Shown piece by piece: positions 12,075-24,620 of a DNA stretch of 64,000 bases; positions within the stretch are counted from its first letter, which is position 1; each line of letters begins with the position of its first letter. The DNA lies in contig JARWKL010000011.1 in assembly GCA_029961685.1 (NCBI GenBank), positions 6,574,501 to 6,638,500 on the forward strand, written 5' to 3'. The notes under the pieces were generated by a model. The model had not been told where the DNA came from, did no database searches, and saw only the letters and a program-made list of their open reading frames with translations. This DNA comes from Aristolochia californica (Eukaryota; Streptophyta; Magnoliopsida; Piperales; Aristolochiaceae). The translations under genes and the position numbers were made by a program.

Positions 12075-12420
12075 AATTGCTGGAAACTGTGCTGTGCTCT
12101 GTTGTCTTTTCCGGAGACATGTAGGACCTATTATAGGAAAGTTTCCTGCTGCTGAAGCCGAGGCCTCTTAATGAGATAAGTTGGAGATGCAGGGTTGAAA
12201 TGTTTACTAATAGCAACTGCTTGGTGGTTCACTGTGTAAAGTAATTTTTTTTCATGATCCATCTTCTGCAATGTAACTGTCATCCTTATCTGAGATTTAA
12301 GGGATTCTGAACACTCGCATGAGGGTGGGTTGTGGAGAAAAGATCAGAGATTATATTTAGGGTTGCAGAGTTCATTCCTTATCATAAAAGATTTTCATAT
12401 TTAATCTGTTTCTAACATAT
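12075..12420 (+). other. Probable 3' untranslated region of the NERD1-like gene
   Basis: Follows the stop codon without further open frame. Several A/T-rich stretches could serve as polyadenylation signals; the exact end cannot be read from sequence alone. Confidence 0.4.
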
Positions 12421-13987
12421 GTGCTTGCTGGTCTATTTGCCTCGAAAGGCGTTCATCCACAGAATTTGATCATTATCATATTTTTACTAACTATTTTTAG
12501 GAATAATAATAGTCAAATTTTTATTTTCTTTTTCTTTTTTTTTCCTGGGGGTTCCTAACAGACCCTTAGAGATTGGTTGTACCTTTTTAGAAGATATTGG
12601 AAATCCATTTTTGCATGTTAGTGTCCCTTTATTTCTTGGAAAGACACATCTCTCTGGAAAATATTAGGAGATGGTCAATCTCTCTTCCCCTACTTCACCT
12701 TTAATTGATCCCTTCCTCTAACCAACTAGTGAAGGTTAAGTGGGTATTGAAATCTTGTGAGACAGAAACAAAGGGAGCCTAACACTGCTCCTCCCCTCTT
12801 TTGGCACTGATGGGGAGGGGCTGCAACCTTCGCAGTTGTTAATGGTAAGGTAATAAACCATTTTTTTATATATCTCCACCCATTAATAATCTGCAATGTT
12901 CATGAATAATCTATGCAACATCAATCTCAATAAAAAAAAAAAAAAATCAAACACACGCTTTACATTTACATATTAATAGAAATCCAATGGAGAATAATCC
13001 AAAAAGGGATTACAATGGTTCTTGATCATTCACATGTTATGTTTAGCCTTTTTTTATTATACATGGAACTCATTACTTCATTTATAGTTTAGGCAAATAC
13101 ACCATAATTAAATTTTCTATTATTTCTTACAATGTCACAAACATAAGAAGATTTTGTTCAAAGAAAAATTAAATTTTTTCAATAAGATTTTTTTTTTTTT
13201 TTTTACTAAGATTATCCCATAGCCTACAAGTGGAAGTACTTAGATCTCAGAGAAAATTTGATAATAACACAAAATCGGTCCAATTTAAATAAGAGAAACC
13301 TAATACATATATCTCATCTAGATTCATATATTAAAAAATAATAGCCTTAAAGAACTGGAGAATAAAGATAAAGGATTAGAGCTTAATGCTTGCCTAATTC
13401 CAACAACAAACAATAGCAGCCAAAATCATGTCATACTATTCTCAATTTTATTTAAAAGAAAATCTCAACCACTAATCTCGACCTACCTTCAAATATCTTG
13501 AATTTTCTCAAGGGAAACTAAGAACAAAAAAGAACAAGAAAAAAATCATAAGTAAAGACATGTATATATTTCCAATAACAAACCCTACCAGTAGAAGTCT
13601 CAATTAGAAGTATCATGCTCATAATAGTTTTGTGAAAAAACCATAAGAATTCTTAACTACCATTATCAACTTGGCCTCAGAAATCAAGAGCTCTCTTAAG
13701 GACATGTTTAGTAGTTACAAAAAGGAAAAGAAAAGAAATGAAAAAGGGTGAAAAAGTCACTTTATATTGTTTGGTAGCAATCGCTGAAAGAAAAAAGTAT
13801 TAGTTTCTCTATTTGATATGACGTTTTCTTTAATCAAATGGAGAAATTTAGAGAGAAAAAAGAAAAAGAAAGAGGGGAGAAAATTTTATCAGCTTCCCCT
13901 TGCTCTGCCTACATTGAAGCCATTGAAGAGTTTGTCTTGAGCTCAATCCTTCCCGCTCTCACCTAATGAATCCCTGCCAAACAAATC
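12421..13987. other. AT-rich intergenic DNA
   Basis: No gene seen. Homopolymer runs (A-run near 12932-12946, T-run near 13186-13204). The segment around 13700-13870 (gtttagtagttac, tttggtagcaatcg, many AGAAAAG runs) resembles the AG-rich repeats near 25580-25800 and 45740-46060. Confidence 0.4.
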
Positions 13988-14773
13988 ATGAACGACCTTT
14001 CCCTCTTCCAATCTCTTTATCTCTCTCGCCCCATCTATTCGTATTTGTATAGGAAAAACAACCCTTTTTCAATTTCCAACAACTCGCTCGAACTCCAATG
14101 AGGAATCTCTAAATTAACCCCCAAGTCATCTATATTCTATGGCAAAAATCCCTTGTACCTCATCGATTTCCACTATTTCTGCATCAAATTGGTAAAAACA
14201 ATAAATCGTATTGGGTAGCTTGAAAGTGTGCTACTAACGATGCCTTCTAGCATGAACCTTTCCCTCTTCCAATCTCTTTATCTCTCTCGCCCCATCTATT
14301 TGTATTTGTATAGGAAAAACAACCCTTTTTCAATTTCCAACAACTCGCTCGAACTCCAATGAGGAATCTCTAAATTAACCCCCAAGTCATCTATATTCTA
14401 TGGCAAAAATCCCTTGTACCTCATCGATTTCCACTATTTCTGCATCAAATTGGTAAAAACAATAAATCGTATTGGGTAGCTTGAAAGTGTGCTACTAACG
14501 ATGCCTTCTAGCATGAACCTTTCCCTCTTCCAATCTCTTTATCTCTCTCGCCCCATCTATTTGTATTTGTATAGGAAAAACAACCCTTTTTCAATTTCCA
14601 ACAACTCGCTCGAACTCCAATGAGGAATCTCTAAATTAACCCCCAAGTCATCTATATTCTATGGCAAAAATCCCCTGTACCTCATCGATTTCCACTATTT
14701 CTGCATCAAACTGGTAAAAACAATAAATAGTATTGGGTAGCTTGAAAGTGTGCTACTAACGGTGCCTTCTAGC
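13988..14773. repeat. Tandem triplication, 261-bp unit
   Basis: Three nearly identical units start at 13988 (264 bp), 14252 and 14513, each beginning ATGAACC/ATGAACGACC and ending ATGCCTTCTAGC. The last part of each unit (GGGTAGCTTGAAAGTGTGC) matches the LTR copies at 20740 and 28450, so the unit joins unknown flanking DNA to the head of the SIRE-like LTR. Very few differences between copies indicate recent amplification. Confidence 0.95.
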
Positions 14774-16110
14774 ATGAACATTATGTGGCCTATGCTCTAT
14801 ACAAATAAAGTTGCCAAGTCAAGAACTGAATAAAAAACATTGAAGATTGTTGTTGTGCAGAAGAACTTATGCAAAGAAGAAGTTTAAAGACTTGAAGACT
14901 AAAGTCATAGTAAAATAGAAAATCTCAAGAACTTAAGCTACGTAAGTAGATAGCCAGCCAAGCTGATATTCTTCAGCATATTTATGGCATGGAGCTTTGG
15001 GGCATGATATATTTTAAAACCATATTTTAACTAAATGCATATAAATATTTTAAAATGGTAAATCCCTTAGAATAGCCCATATCATGCTTAAATATCAAAA
15101 TAGTACAGTGACATATGGCATGATTAATCAACCTACATAAACTTGATCAATAATCCAAAATGTAGTCTGGCATAACTTATAAAACATGTTGATCATTAGC
15201 TCAAGCATGATCGATCATACATAGTGCAATCAGGAAGATGATGTAAAGCGGGATTGATCATCTACTATTGCATGATCGATCGTATAGAACTTTGCATAGC
15301 CATTTCGATAAAGTATAATCGATTGATCAAAATGGCTTGATCTATCAACACTTTTTATAAAAGGTTAAAAACTCATTTGTTGATGCCTTGATCAATCTAG
15401 GGTTAGGAAACACAAACAATATAGTCACTTTAGATGATTGATCAATCATATATTTTTGTTGATCAATCAGCAATTTTTGTAATTTTTTGTAAATAGTAAA
15501 AAAATGCCTAGTTAGGTTCGGAAACTTATAAATAGGCACCCAAAATTGATTGAAAATTAAGAGTTGAGTTTACATTGGCATACCAAACCCGCAGAAGAAT
15601 TCTTTTGAACTAAAAATTCCAATTTTACCCTTTTGAAGAGAAAAATCCATATTTGCCTAAATTTTTTTTCCTATTCATATTCGTTACATTCAAAGTTCCA
15701 TCATGCTACACTACATCTTCTCATGTGCTTAAGGATTTGAAGGTGTGAGTCACTCTTGGAGAAGGGCTATCTCTCCAAAATAAAGTTGTAAGTTTAAGTT
15801 GTATCTTAACTTTCTTGGTTAGAGGTTCTCTAGTACCTTAAAGCTAGAACAATTGGCATTACGGAGCTTGGAATCTAGAAAGGGAGTTCCAACTAGAGCC
15901 AATATCTACTTTATATTGAATCTCTTGGAGAGATCAATTTGTGTGATTGAGAATTATGTTTGGCTTAAAGAGATCCTGAAAGCTCTTTGTAATTTTCATC
16001 CAATAGAACATATTAGTAGAATTTTCCTGAGCAAGGGTTCTGGGGAAATGACTACCATTAGGGGAAAATCAAGAAAAAAATATTCAGTGTCTTCTTGAGG
16101 TGTGTGCTTA
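14774..16110 (+). repeat. SIRE-like LTR, copy 1 (5' part replaced)
   Basis: Collinear with 20820-22150 and 28520-30150. Shared landmarks: the GAAGATTGTTGTTGTG segment, a field of GATCGATC and TGATCAATCA motifs (15190-15480), a TATA-like TTATAAATAGGC at about 15528, a GAAGAATTCTTTTGA segment, and TCTCTAGTACCTTAAA. The extreme LTR start is replaced by the 261-bp tandem array and the 3' end is cut near 16110. Confidence 0.75.
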
Positions 16111-16126
16111 TTAATCATTATCTTCA

Positions 16127-16402
16127 TCAGCCAAGACTCTGGAATGCTTTCTGATATATCAAACTTGAAACTGAGTCCTTGTAGAAGGATTCCAATTGAA
16201 AGGTACTTATTTTAATCCAACAACAACATTCCTTATTTCTCTCATGTTCTCCGAGTTCAAATCCTTGTTCAAGAAGGATCCTAGTCGAGGGAAGGTTGGC
16301 CAATACTTGAAGATGGCTATGGTGATGAAGGCAAATCAAGCTTGAAAAGATGAGGAGGACAAAGATGAATTGAAAGAGCGATGCAGAAGATGCCATTGCC
16401 AT
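16127..16402 (-). CDS. Small ORF with signal-peptide-like start, unrecognised
   Basis: 91-codon - strand frame. Residues 1-35 form a strong secretory signal candidate (MAMASSASLFQFIFVLLIFS), followed by LANLPSTRILLEQGFELGEH and then a low-quality tail. The frame stops next to the cut 3' end of an LTR, so it may be the first exon of a captured or broken gene, or chance. I do not recognise a family. It could also be a secreted peptide precursor. Confidence 0.3.
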   Translation of the reverse strand: MAMASSASLFQFIFVLLIFSSLICLHHHSHLQVLANLPSTRILLEQGFELGEHERNKECCCWIKISTFQLESFYKDSVSSLIYQKAFQSLG

Positions 16403-17214
16403 GGGTACTAATATGGGTACTATTGAGTATTGAAGATGAAGACTTGACTAGAGTAAGAGGGCTTCCATGATAGAAACACTCTCCATCTTTGGTGCTTTGA
16501 TAGCCTTGCAGCTATGTGTTAACAAGAATTTCCAGCTACTGCCATGCCAATTGTGGTTATTCGAAGTTCAACAAAGTGAATGTTTTTGTTCAATAACCAG
16601 TCCAAGACAAAACAACGTGTTGTTTAGGTGACCACTCTTAACAAAATCTACACTTCTGACATAATCAAGGAGTTATGGTGATTGTACAATCAGACTTTTC
16701 ATTTGAGCAAGTTGTAGGCCAACCCGATTTTCACTACAAAGCATGGACTGAGCCCAAGTGGGAAGACCGGAATGTGCAAACCGAGGAGGGTGGTCTGCAA
16801 CCAACACTCGAAAGGTGAACCTTGAAAACACATGGCTTGAAAAGTTTATGGCTTTGATTGGAGCAATTCAATGAGAGTGATGAAATATGTGGGCTTGTTA
16901 CTAGCTTCCATTTGAAGTAGGACAAACTTGCCCATTGGACTAAGGTAGCACCCAAGGAGCTATCCAGATAAGCATGGGAAGAAAGTGGAAGGAGATCATT
17001 GACATTCCATGATGATTCAAAGAGGGAAAATGTAACTAGAAGTCAATACATAGTTTGAGCTGAATATTCATGACATGAAGGGCTTACAGGAAAAATAATA
17101 TGGAAGAGGAGGGAAATTTTGGAATTATATAGAAGAAAGACAAAAAAAAAAAAGCAAAAAGATAAACTACACTAAAACTTGATTGGGAGAGAGAAACACA
17201 TCATCTCTATAAAT
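16403..17214. other. Unassigned intergenic DNA
   Basis: No gene supported. The open frame at 16734-16955 (-) has no recognisable domain. A short A-run lies near 17142-17153. Confidence 0.3.
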
Positions 17215-17600
17215 TAAGGTTGTGTTATTTTATAGACCTTGCTTCGATGTCATGTTGAATTTATGAAAAAGAGAAATAATTCATTGACTTGATTATTACT
17301 AAGTACAATGGGCATCCATTTATAATAGAGGAAACAAGTAAAATTGGATTACAATTAAACTACCCATATCTTAGTTATACCAAAGTCTAACTCCTAAAGA
17401 GAAGTCCAAGAATATTTAAATAACTAAATATAAATAGAAGGTTAAAATAACTAAAATATTTTTAACTAAGATGCTATTGTGAGACTTCCTCCCGTGAGAC
17501 TCCTATAAGTTTTTATCATATTAATTATTTCTCGATGAAACTTCTTTCAGTGAGAGTCATATAAGACTCTTCCAAAACTGCTCTTTAACAAATTTAATCA
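17215..17600 (-). repeat. LTR-like repeat, family B copy 1
   Basis: Shares order and wording with 24283-24620: TTGAATTTATG, then TTCATTGACTTG, then a - strand TATA-like ATTATAAATGG, then AATTGGATTACAATTAAACTA. Such a promoter-like block in an AT-rich repeat suggests a - strand LTR. Confidence 0.4.
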
Positions 17601-18430
17601 CTATATCAACAATTGGTAAATTAACTACTTTGTTGACATGAGCTTAGTTGCCTATCATTGATTTACTATTCTTTCAATTAAAATGGTTACATGTTTAGGG
17701 AAAGGTTAGTGTGTTAGAGAAATGAAAACCATTAATTATGAACCTCTATACAAACTAATCAAACCTAATAGAAATATATTAGGATCCAATTAGAAGACGG
17801 TTAAAAAATCATTAGGTCCTACTATCATTAGAGCCTATGTAGCCCAAATTTGGATTAATTAAAAATCTTTGATGTGCGGCTACTTTGGATGCCTTTTGCC
17901 TAGTTTATGAAAGTATATTAAAAATCTTATAAGCCAAAAAAAATAAAATATTATTGAAATACCTTGGTATAGGCAAATCAGACTTACATTACATTTGGCC
18001 TTACTTAGACAATAAGAGGTAATGAGTTGGGTGAGTTAAAAAGGTCAAAACTTGATTACATACATATTAGGCTTTATTACTTAGGTAGCCTTTACTATGA
18101 ATTAGTGTACTTGTATATTTTTTTTTATCTTTATCAAGGTATTGAGAATCTCATCTCATGGCTATGAATCAATTTTTCACTTGAGAATTTGATTCTATGC
18201 ATGATTTTTATATTTGATTCTTACACTTATATAGAAGCTTAAAACACAAGTAATTCTTATCTAGTTGGCTATAATAAGTTAAAGAGTATTTTGAATTTTC
18301 TTAGTGCAATTCAAGTTTGCCTACTTATGCTAAATATAATTTTTAATATTCACCCTCCCTAGAGTCATGAAGATCTCAATGGTAAATAGTATAGATGGAT
18401 ACCAATGATTTTCACAAAGCACATAGGTCT
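17601..18430. other. AT-rich intergenic DNA
   Basis: Nothing recognised; stops in all frames. Confidence 0.4.
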
Positions 18431-18499
18431 AGAGGTAGATAATAAACCTTATAAATTTAAACCAAGTTAAAATTGTAAATCATATTGCTGTGCTTAGAG

Positions 18500-18850
18500 A
18501 GGTGAGACTCTCTTTTTAGTCAAAACTAATACCGTCCTTTGAGTATGAAGTCATATTAATTCATCCTCTACTAATCAAAGATACATTGAGTAATCCAAAC
18601 TATATGTGAAAATTGTATAAAGTTTTGTTCCCTTTGTAGTGAGCTCTTAGGGCTCATGACTCAGTGAATTCTTAAAACAAAATGGATGGAAAGAGGTATG
18701 GATAAAATCTTGTTTACTCAGAGTCATCTACAAGATTTGATTATTGCCCAAATCCATATGGATGATATCATCTTTGGCTCTATTATCATTTCCTTCTGTG
18801 AAGATTTCATTTAAGTCATGAAGAATGAAGTTGATGGGTAAACAAACGAA
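18500..18850 (+). pseudogene. Copia reverse transcriptase fragment (SIRE-like)
   Basis: Frameshifted remnant of a Copia RT. The best part, near 18710-18800, reads LFTQSHLQDLIIAQIHMDDIIF then FGS, i.e. the catalytic box in the form MDD where YVDD is usual. Just upstream, KLYKVLFPL fits the usual conserved block before the active site. Heavily mutated. Confidence 0.6.
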
Positions 18851-19110
18851 TAATCTTAGGCCTCCACCAATAACTTGTTTTGTCCTCAGATCCTGAAGAA
18901 CATGCAAAGTAGGGGAAAAAGTAATGGACCAATTAAATTTCTATGTTAGTTGACTGATGGATAAAAAATTCAAGGGAAACTTGGGAACGAAAAAGATATT
19001 TTTCAAATGAAGGTAGGTATAGAAAATGTGGACCCCACCCCCACACACCTTGGTTTGGGATCCATTTGCTATAAAACCAAAATTTTCAGTCAAGCAAGAA
19101 GATATAGAAC

Positions 19111-19242
19111 TCAAGAAGGAAACATTACCTCGTTTAGGGAGACCCGGTTGCTAGTAGTAGCCATCATATGCTTTATCTCTTGAAATAGTTCAAACACTTC
19201 TTTAGAGATTGTTTTCTTGCCTTTAGTATTTTTAGGAGCCAT
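19111..19242 (-). CDS. Short gag-like ORF of a - strand LTR element
   Basis: 43-residue frame starting MAPKNTKGKKTISKEVFELF, located about 440 bp inside the primer-binding site at 19672-19684. Position suits the start of a gag, but no gag domain can be confirmed and the frame stops early. Confidence 0.35.
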   Translation of the reverse strand: MAPKNTKGKKTISKEVFELFQEIKHMMATTSNRVSLNEVMFPS

Positions 19243-19671
19243 CTTAGAGCTGAATTCACGAACAAACGAACCCTTAAAAAACCTTTATATCAAGAAATGC
19301 CCAATTGAGGACTAATGTCTCAATCAAAGAAACACAATAACAGTCTCAGTAAAGAGCTAGTAAGACATATCATAGTTGTTGTTATGTAGTAGCAGATATC
19401 AATGAAATAATAAAGGTTAAGAAGCAGCCAATAATAATTTGAACCGAATGTTTGTTAATATTCTCAAAAAATAAATAAATATTTGAACTCTATGTTGCTG
19501 ATTTCGAGAGCTGCTGCAAGGATTCCTCAAACTAGAGAAGGAGACAAGGTCTGAAGATTTGAATGCTAAGAAAACAATGGGTACCAGGACTTTTGGGGTG
19601 TTGTTGATTCATATTGGCAGCAAATAATCCACTAAGCACATGAATGTGATTCAGATGGAGTCCTAAAAATT

Positions 19672-20022
19672 AGCTCTGATACCATGTTGTTTTTAGGACT
19701 CCATTACTAGTAGGTCTTCAAGGTCGAGAGAATGAAGAGGAGAAGAAAGAAGCATAAGAAGAGAGGAGGAGGAGAAGAGAGAAGGAAGGAGAGTGGGCGA
19801 CTGAGAAAGAGAGGAGAAGACAGCTGAGAGAGAGGAAAGGACGAGTGAGGGGAGAATTAGGGTTATGGAATTGATCCAAACCTTCCCCCTTCATCTTTAT
19901 TGATACATGATAAAATTATCAATATTATAAATATACCCTTCACCCTAGTAGGAGTGAGGAAGAAACAAAAAAATAAGATAATAACAAACAATAACACCCA
20001 AGTTTGGCTATATCTTCTAACA
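19672..20022 (-). mobile_element. - strand LTR (338 bp) with primer-binding site
   Basis: 19685-20022 is bounded by TGTTG..TAACA, so TG..CA on the - strand too. Directly next to it, 19672-19684 is the complement of TGGTATCAGAGCT, the initiator-Met tRNA primer site used by many plant LTR elements. The LTR is therefore the 5' LTR of an element reading towards lower coordinates. A purine-rich stretch (19737-19855) lies inside the LTR. No second LTR found. Confidence 0.65.
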
Positions 20023-20159
20023 CAAAATGTCGGTCCAAATACATTAAAATTGAACAATATTTTACTCGAGAATTGGCTCAAAATTAAACCAATCAAAATT
20101 GAATTTGTTTCTACTAAAAAAACAATGAGGCACATTTCCGCAAGCCCTTAGGAGTTGAT

Positions 20160-20685
20160 TGATTCTCTAAGATAGGAGGAGAATTAGGCATGAGTAACCC
20201 TCAGACTGGCTAGCTCAAGATTAATGATGAATTAGGTATCTCCATTAAAAATAAATTTAAAACTTGAAAATTTAAGAGTGAAGCCTAGGATGGACAATTC
20301 TCTTCTTTTGTCTCTACTTGTGCCTTGAACATGATCGTTTTGAAGTATGAAAATAAGGGGAGGGGGAGGGGAGAGTGTTGCATAGATTAAGGGGACCAAA
20401 TAGGAATACAATTAAAATAATGGCCCGTGCGTGCATAAAACAAGGGAGAGTTGATTACCATGCATGCACAAATGTAGAGGGACCCTATGTTTAGGGAGTC
20501 AAGTCCTTGTGCTGTAATGCTAGAACATTTAGGACACTATTTCATATGGTTGATGAATTTTAGAACATTCATAGATATTTCATATCTTTTGGCAAAGTCA
20601 TACTATTTCCAAAATTATCAACATGTGCTTTTAATGTATATATTATTCAAGCTAGGGATTTTGTCATCATAAAAAATGGGAAGGT
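20160..20685. other. Unassigned intergenic DNA
   Basis: Includes a G-rich patch near 20356-20372. No gene supported. Confidence 0.35.
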
Positions 20686-22254
20686 TGTTAGACCAATGGT
20701 AAAATCATGTTGGTCTCTATTATGATTATAACAAAATGGGTTTTTGAAAGTGAGCTACTAATGGTGTTATCAGTGTATTTTAGACACATGATTTCCATCA
20801 TGAATATTATAAAGTCTATGACATAAGCTCAAGACAAAAGAATGATCAATCAAATTGCCAAGTCAATACTTGAAGCAAAAACATTGAAGATTGTTGTTGT
20901 GAAGAATAAGCTTACATAAATAAGAAGCTTGAAGACTTGAAAACCTAGAGTCAAAGTCAAATAAAAAATTTCAAGAACTCTAGTTATGTGAGTAGATAGC
21001 CAACCAAATTTAAATTCTTAAATATATTTATTTTATGGAGTTTTAGGGCATGAAATATTTCAAACCATGTTTTAACTGAATTGCATATAAAATGTTTTAC
21101 AATGCTATAGCCCATATCATGCTTAAATGTCAAAATAACACAAAGGCATATGGCATGATTGATCAACCTAGATCGACTTGATTAATAATGCAGTTCGACA
21201 TAACTTATAAAGCATGATCAATCATTAGCTCAAGCATGACTGATCATGCATAATGCTACCAAGAAGATGCTATAAAGTATGATCATTCATCCCTTGTTGC
21301 ATGATCGATCGTAAAAAACTTTGCATAGCTAGTTCTATATGGAACAATCGATCAATCGAAATGGTTGATCGATCAATGCAATTTTTAAAAGGTTAAAAAT
21401 TTATTAATTGATGTTCTGATCAATCAATAGGTTTAGGGACCACAAAACATATAGCCAGTATATATGATTGGTCAATCATACCTTTCCATTGATCAATCAA
21501 CACTTTTTTTAGTTTTTTGTAAATGATAAAAAAAATGGCTAGTTTGGCTGGGAAACAAATAAATAGGCCCCCCAAACTGATTGAGAACTAAGAATTGAGC
21601 TTACATTGGCATACCAAACCTGTAGAAGAATTCTTTTGAGCTTAAAATTCTAATTTTACCTTTTTGAAGAGAAAAACTCTGTATTTTCCTAAACCTTCAT
21701 TTTTCCCTTCATATTCATTACACTCAAAGTTCCATCAAGATGCAAAACATCTTTTCACATGCTTAAGGATTTGGAGGTATAGATCTTACTCTGAGAAGGG
21801 CTATCTCTCCAAAAGAAAGTTGTAAGTTTAAGTTTATTTTTTTGTATTATAACTTTCTTTAATTAGAGGTTCTCTAGTACCTTAAAGTTAGAACAATCAG
21901 CATTCTAGAGCCTGAAATCTAGAAAGGATGTGACAATTAGAGTTGTGATCTAGTTTGTATTGAATCTCTTGGAGAGATATTAACTAATGTAATTGGGAAT
22001 TATGTTTGGCTTAAAGTGAGCCTGAAATCTATTTTTCATTGTCAACTAATAGAACATATTAGTGGAATTTTTTTGTGCACGGGTTTTGGGGTAGTGACTG
22101 CCACTAGGGGAACATTTAGAGCAAGAAATCATTGTCTCCCTGTAGTATGTGCTTGTTAATTATTTTTCATATATTATTTTATCTTGTTAAGCATATTAAA
22201 TTTTAATTTAGAATTTTAATTCACCCCAATCTTGAGAAACCACCTGGGCCAACA
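20686..22254 (+). repeat. SIRE-like LTR, copy 2, apparently complete solo LTR
   Basis: Runs from TGTTAGACC to GGGCCAACA (1569 bp), TG..CA termini. The 3' end (TTCACCCCAATCTTGAG) matches the - strand LTR end at 54491, which confirms the boundary. No primer-binding site or internal region follows. Possible degenerate target duplication AAGGT/AAATT (3 of 5). Contains the GATCGATC/TGATCAATCA field at 21170-21500 and a TATA-like segment near 21558. Confidence 0.8.
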
Positions 22255-23293
22255 AAATTTTCATAGTTCTACGTGTTGTGATAATAGATGTCAATTGCTT
22301 TGGATAACAACAAAAATGGGATAGAACGACTGAGATTCATTAATAAGATCTCTTCCTTCATCTCCATCTTTGAATCCCAAAAATTTGGGTGCGACCCCCT
22401 ATGGCCAAGTTGACCATCAATTTCCTACACTGGCGACAAATCTAGGGCTTAAGGATGAAGAAAACTAAATTTTTTGTAGTTTTTGGATTTGAAGAAGTGG
22501 CAATTGTCTAGAAGGTTGCAATCTGATCATGGAGATGATGAAGTAGAGGGGCAGAGTTCCTATAAAGCTCCTTAGGATACAATGGATACATTAGAGGATT
22601 CACTTCCAGTTAGGATTCAAATCAAAACTCTCATCCGAGGCATTTCTAGCGGGGTATTTGAACTCTATATGATCGACAATTAACAATGTGATTCAACTAT
22701 GTGCCTGAAGATACTGCTCTCCTTCCCTTTACTATCATGGGATGATTCAAACAATTTCATTTTGTGATGCATTTGGTTCTAAAATCTTGGGTAACTTCTT
22801 GCTATTTTTGGGAAGAACATTCACCATTTAATCCCCAAGAAATCTACTGAGAGGTGATCAAGATGGCTATGAGAGGAGTGACTTGAGTACCTTGAAATTT
22901 GATATGTTTTTTGTTTTTTATTCTTTGTATTTTGACATTCTTTTACAATAGCACCAACTACTTAGTGTACTACTGCTTATCTCAAACTCCGTTGGTTCCT
23001 TCTCATCATTGCCTAGATCCTCGCTCTTCGTGTTCGATATACATTTCTCTTGATACCATGACACGGGTGTTGTAGGCGTTTAGGACCCTATTTTGTCCCA
23101 ATTTTACACTTTTAGCTTGACAATTGATAAGTGTTTTGTGAGACTACATTTTTGGTGAAGAATGCAGAATTAAAGATGTTCAAATGCATCTAGAAGAGTT
23201 ACCTAATCCTTTTGGTGAAGATGCATTGATAAAAGAAGCTTAGATCTTATAAAATGAATCTCATTTTTAGCAATTGAAGATAAATATTGTGAT
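22255..23293. other. Unassigned intergenic DNA
   Basis: Includes text resembling untranslated retroelement sequence (around 22400-22700) but no domain can be read. Confidence 0.3.
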
Positions 23294-23464
23294 GAGCCCT
23301 TCTAATTAAAAAATATTAGTTGGATGGAGCAAGTACAATTTACTTTGGTGCAAAAATATCAAAAATTAAATGAGCAGACGAGCCCTTCTAATTAAAAAAT
23401 ATTAGTTGGATGGAGCAAGTACAATTTACTTTGGTGCAAAATATCAAAAATTATTTGAGCAAAA
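23294..23464. repeat. Tandem duplication, 86-bp unit, two copies
   Basis: Units at 23294-23379 and 23380-23464 begin GAGCCCTTCTAATTAAAAAA and are nearly identical, with a 1-bp indel and a few substitutions near the end. Confidence 0.9.
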
Positions 23465-24282
23465 GATTTCCAACAGACCCTCCAATCGATGTTTTCCCCG
23501 AGTCTTTATGGGTTAAAATTATTAAGAGTGTTTTTCACCATCATGTTTAATTGTTTTCGAGGAATGTAGGTCGTCTAAGAAAGAAGCAGAGAAATCATTC
23601 AAACTTTTTGTTTCTTCGAAGAAATCCAACTAGTGTTTCTGGGAATATCTCAGTTCTTGAACTCCCATCATATGATTTATAATTAGAATATTTAAGTTGA
23701 TAACTTTAGAAATGTGAATTAATGTAGAACATTTGGTTTATTTTGTATGGCAAAGAATTGGTTCAATTGCTATTTGGATTTCTTTTTATTGTTGATTTGG
23801 GTATTACAAGTAAACATGTGGGTTATTAGCTTTAGCTATGGAGAAGTTATATCCAGTTTATTTTTCCATTTTTTTCTATTTCTTTTTAGATGTTTGTACT
23901 CATTGTAAATCCTTAAATGTTTTTGGAGTATTTGCTGGACATGCATCCGGTTTTTCTGATTTGGAGTTGGCATGATCTTATGTCTAAGGAGGCTATGCCT
24001 AGATGGAGTATCTTTATTCCTCATCATCATTGATTTGGTTTTCAACATTTCTTGAGGAGATTAAGTCTAGACAAAATGATTATAACTATTCATTGCACTT
24101 AGTGATTATGTTATTAATTTTTCGTTTACTAGATTAAGTCCAAATATTCCTAGTTTCACTACCCACCTATAATTGTTATTTATTGTAAATAATTACTTAT
24201 GTAAACTAAAAGCTAGAAAGGAAAGCTATTGCATAGAAAATAACATAGTAGACTTGGCAGAGAAAGACACCACTTTATTAGA

Positions 24283-24620
24283 TTCTATTTTGAGATAGCT
24301 GTCTTTGTGTTGAATTTATGCTAAAAAGAAAAACTTCATTGACTTGTTATAATCAGAGTACATGAACCTCTATTTATAATATAGGAAGGTAGTAGATACC
24401 AATTACAATAAAACTATATTTGTCCCAATTACACCCAAACTCTTACACTTAAAGCATAATTAAATAACTCAATATAGATAAAAGACAAACCTAACTCAAA
24501 CTAAAACTCTTCTAGGATGTGACCATTAGATAAAGATACTTTCTTGAGTCTTTCTTGTTCTTCCAATTGATGTGATAAGGATGCCAACTCATGATAATCA
24601 TTGTGGGTCCTACTTCTTAT
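24283..24620 (-). repeat. LTR-like repeat, family B copy 2
   Basis: Diverged copy of 17215-17600 with the same landmarks, including CTCTATTTATAATATAGG (a TATA box read on the - strand) and an AATTACAATAAAACTA block. Confidence 0.4.

Noticed and set aside
15190..15480. Regularly spaced short repeats suggesting a CRISPR-like array
   Set aside because: Motifs are degenerate, spacing irregular, and the field is part of an LTR in a plant genome.
16734..16955. 73-codon - strand frame
   Set aside because: No recognisable domain and no splice or promoter context.
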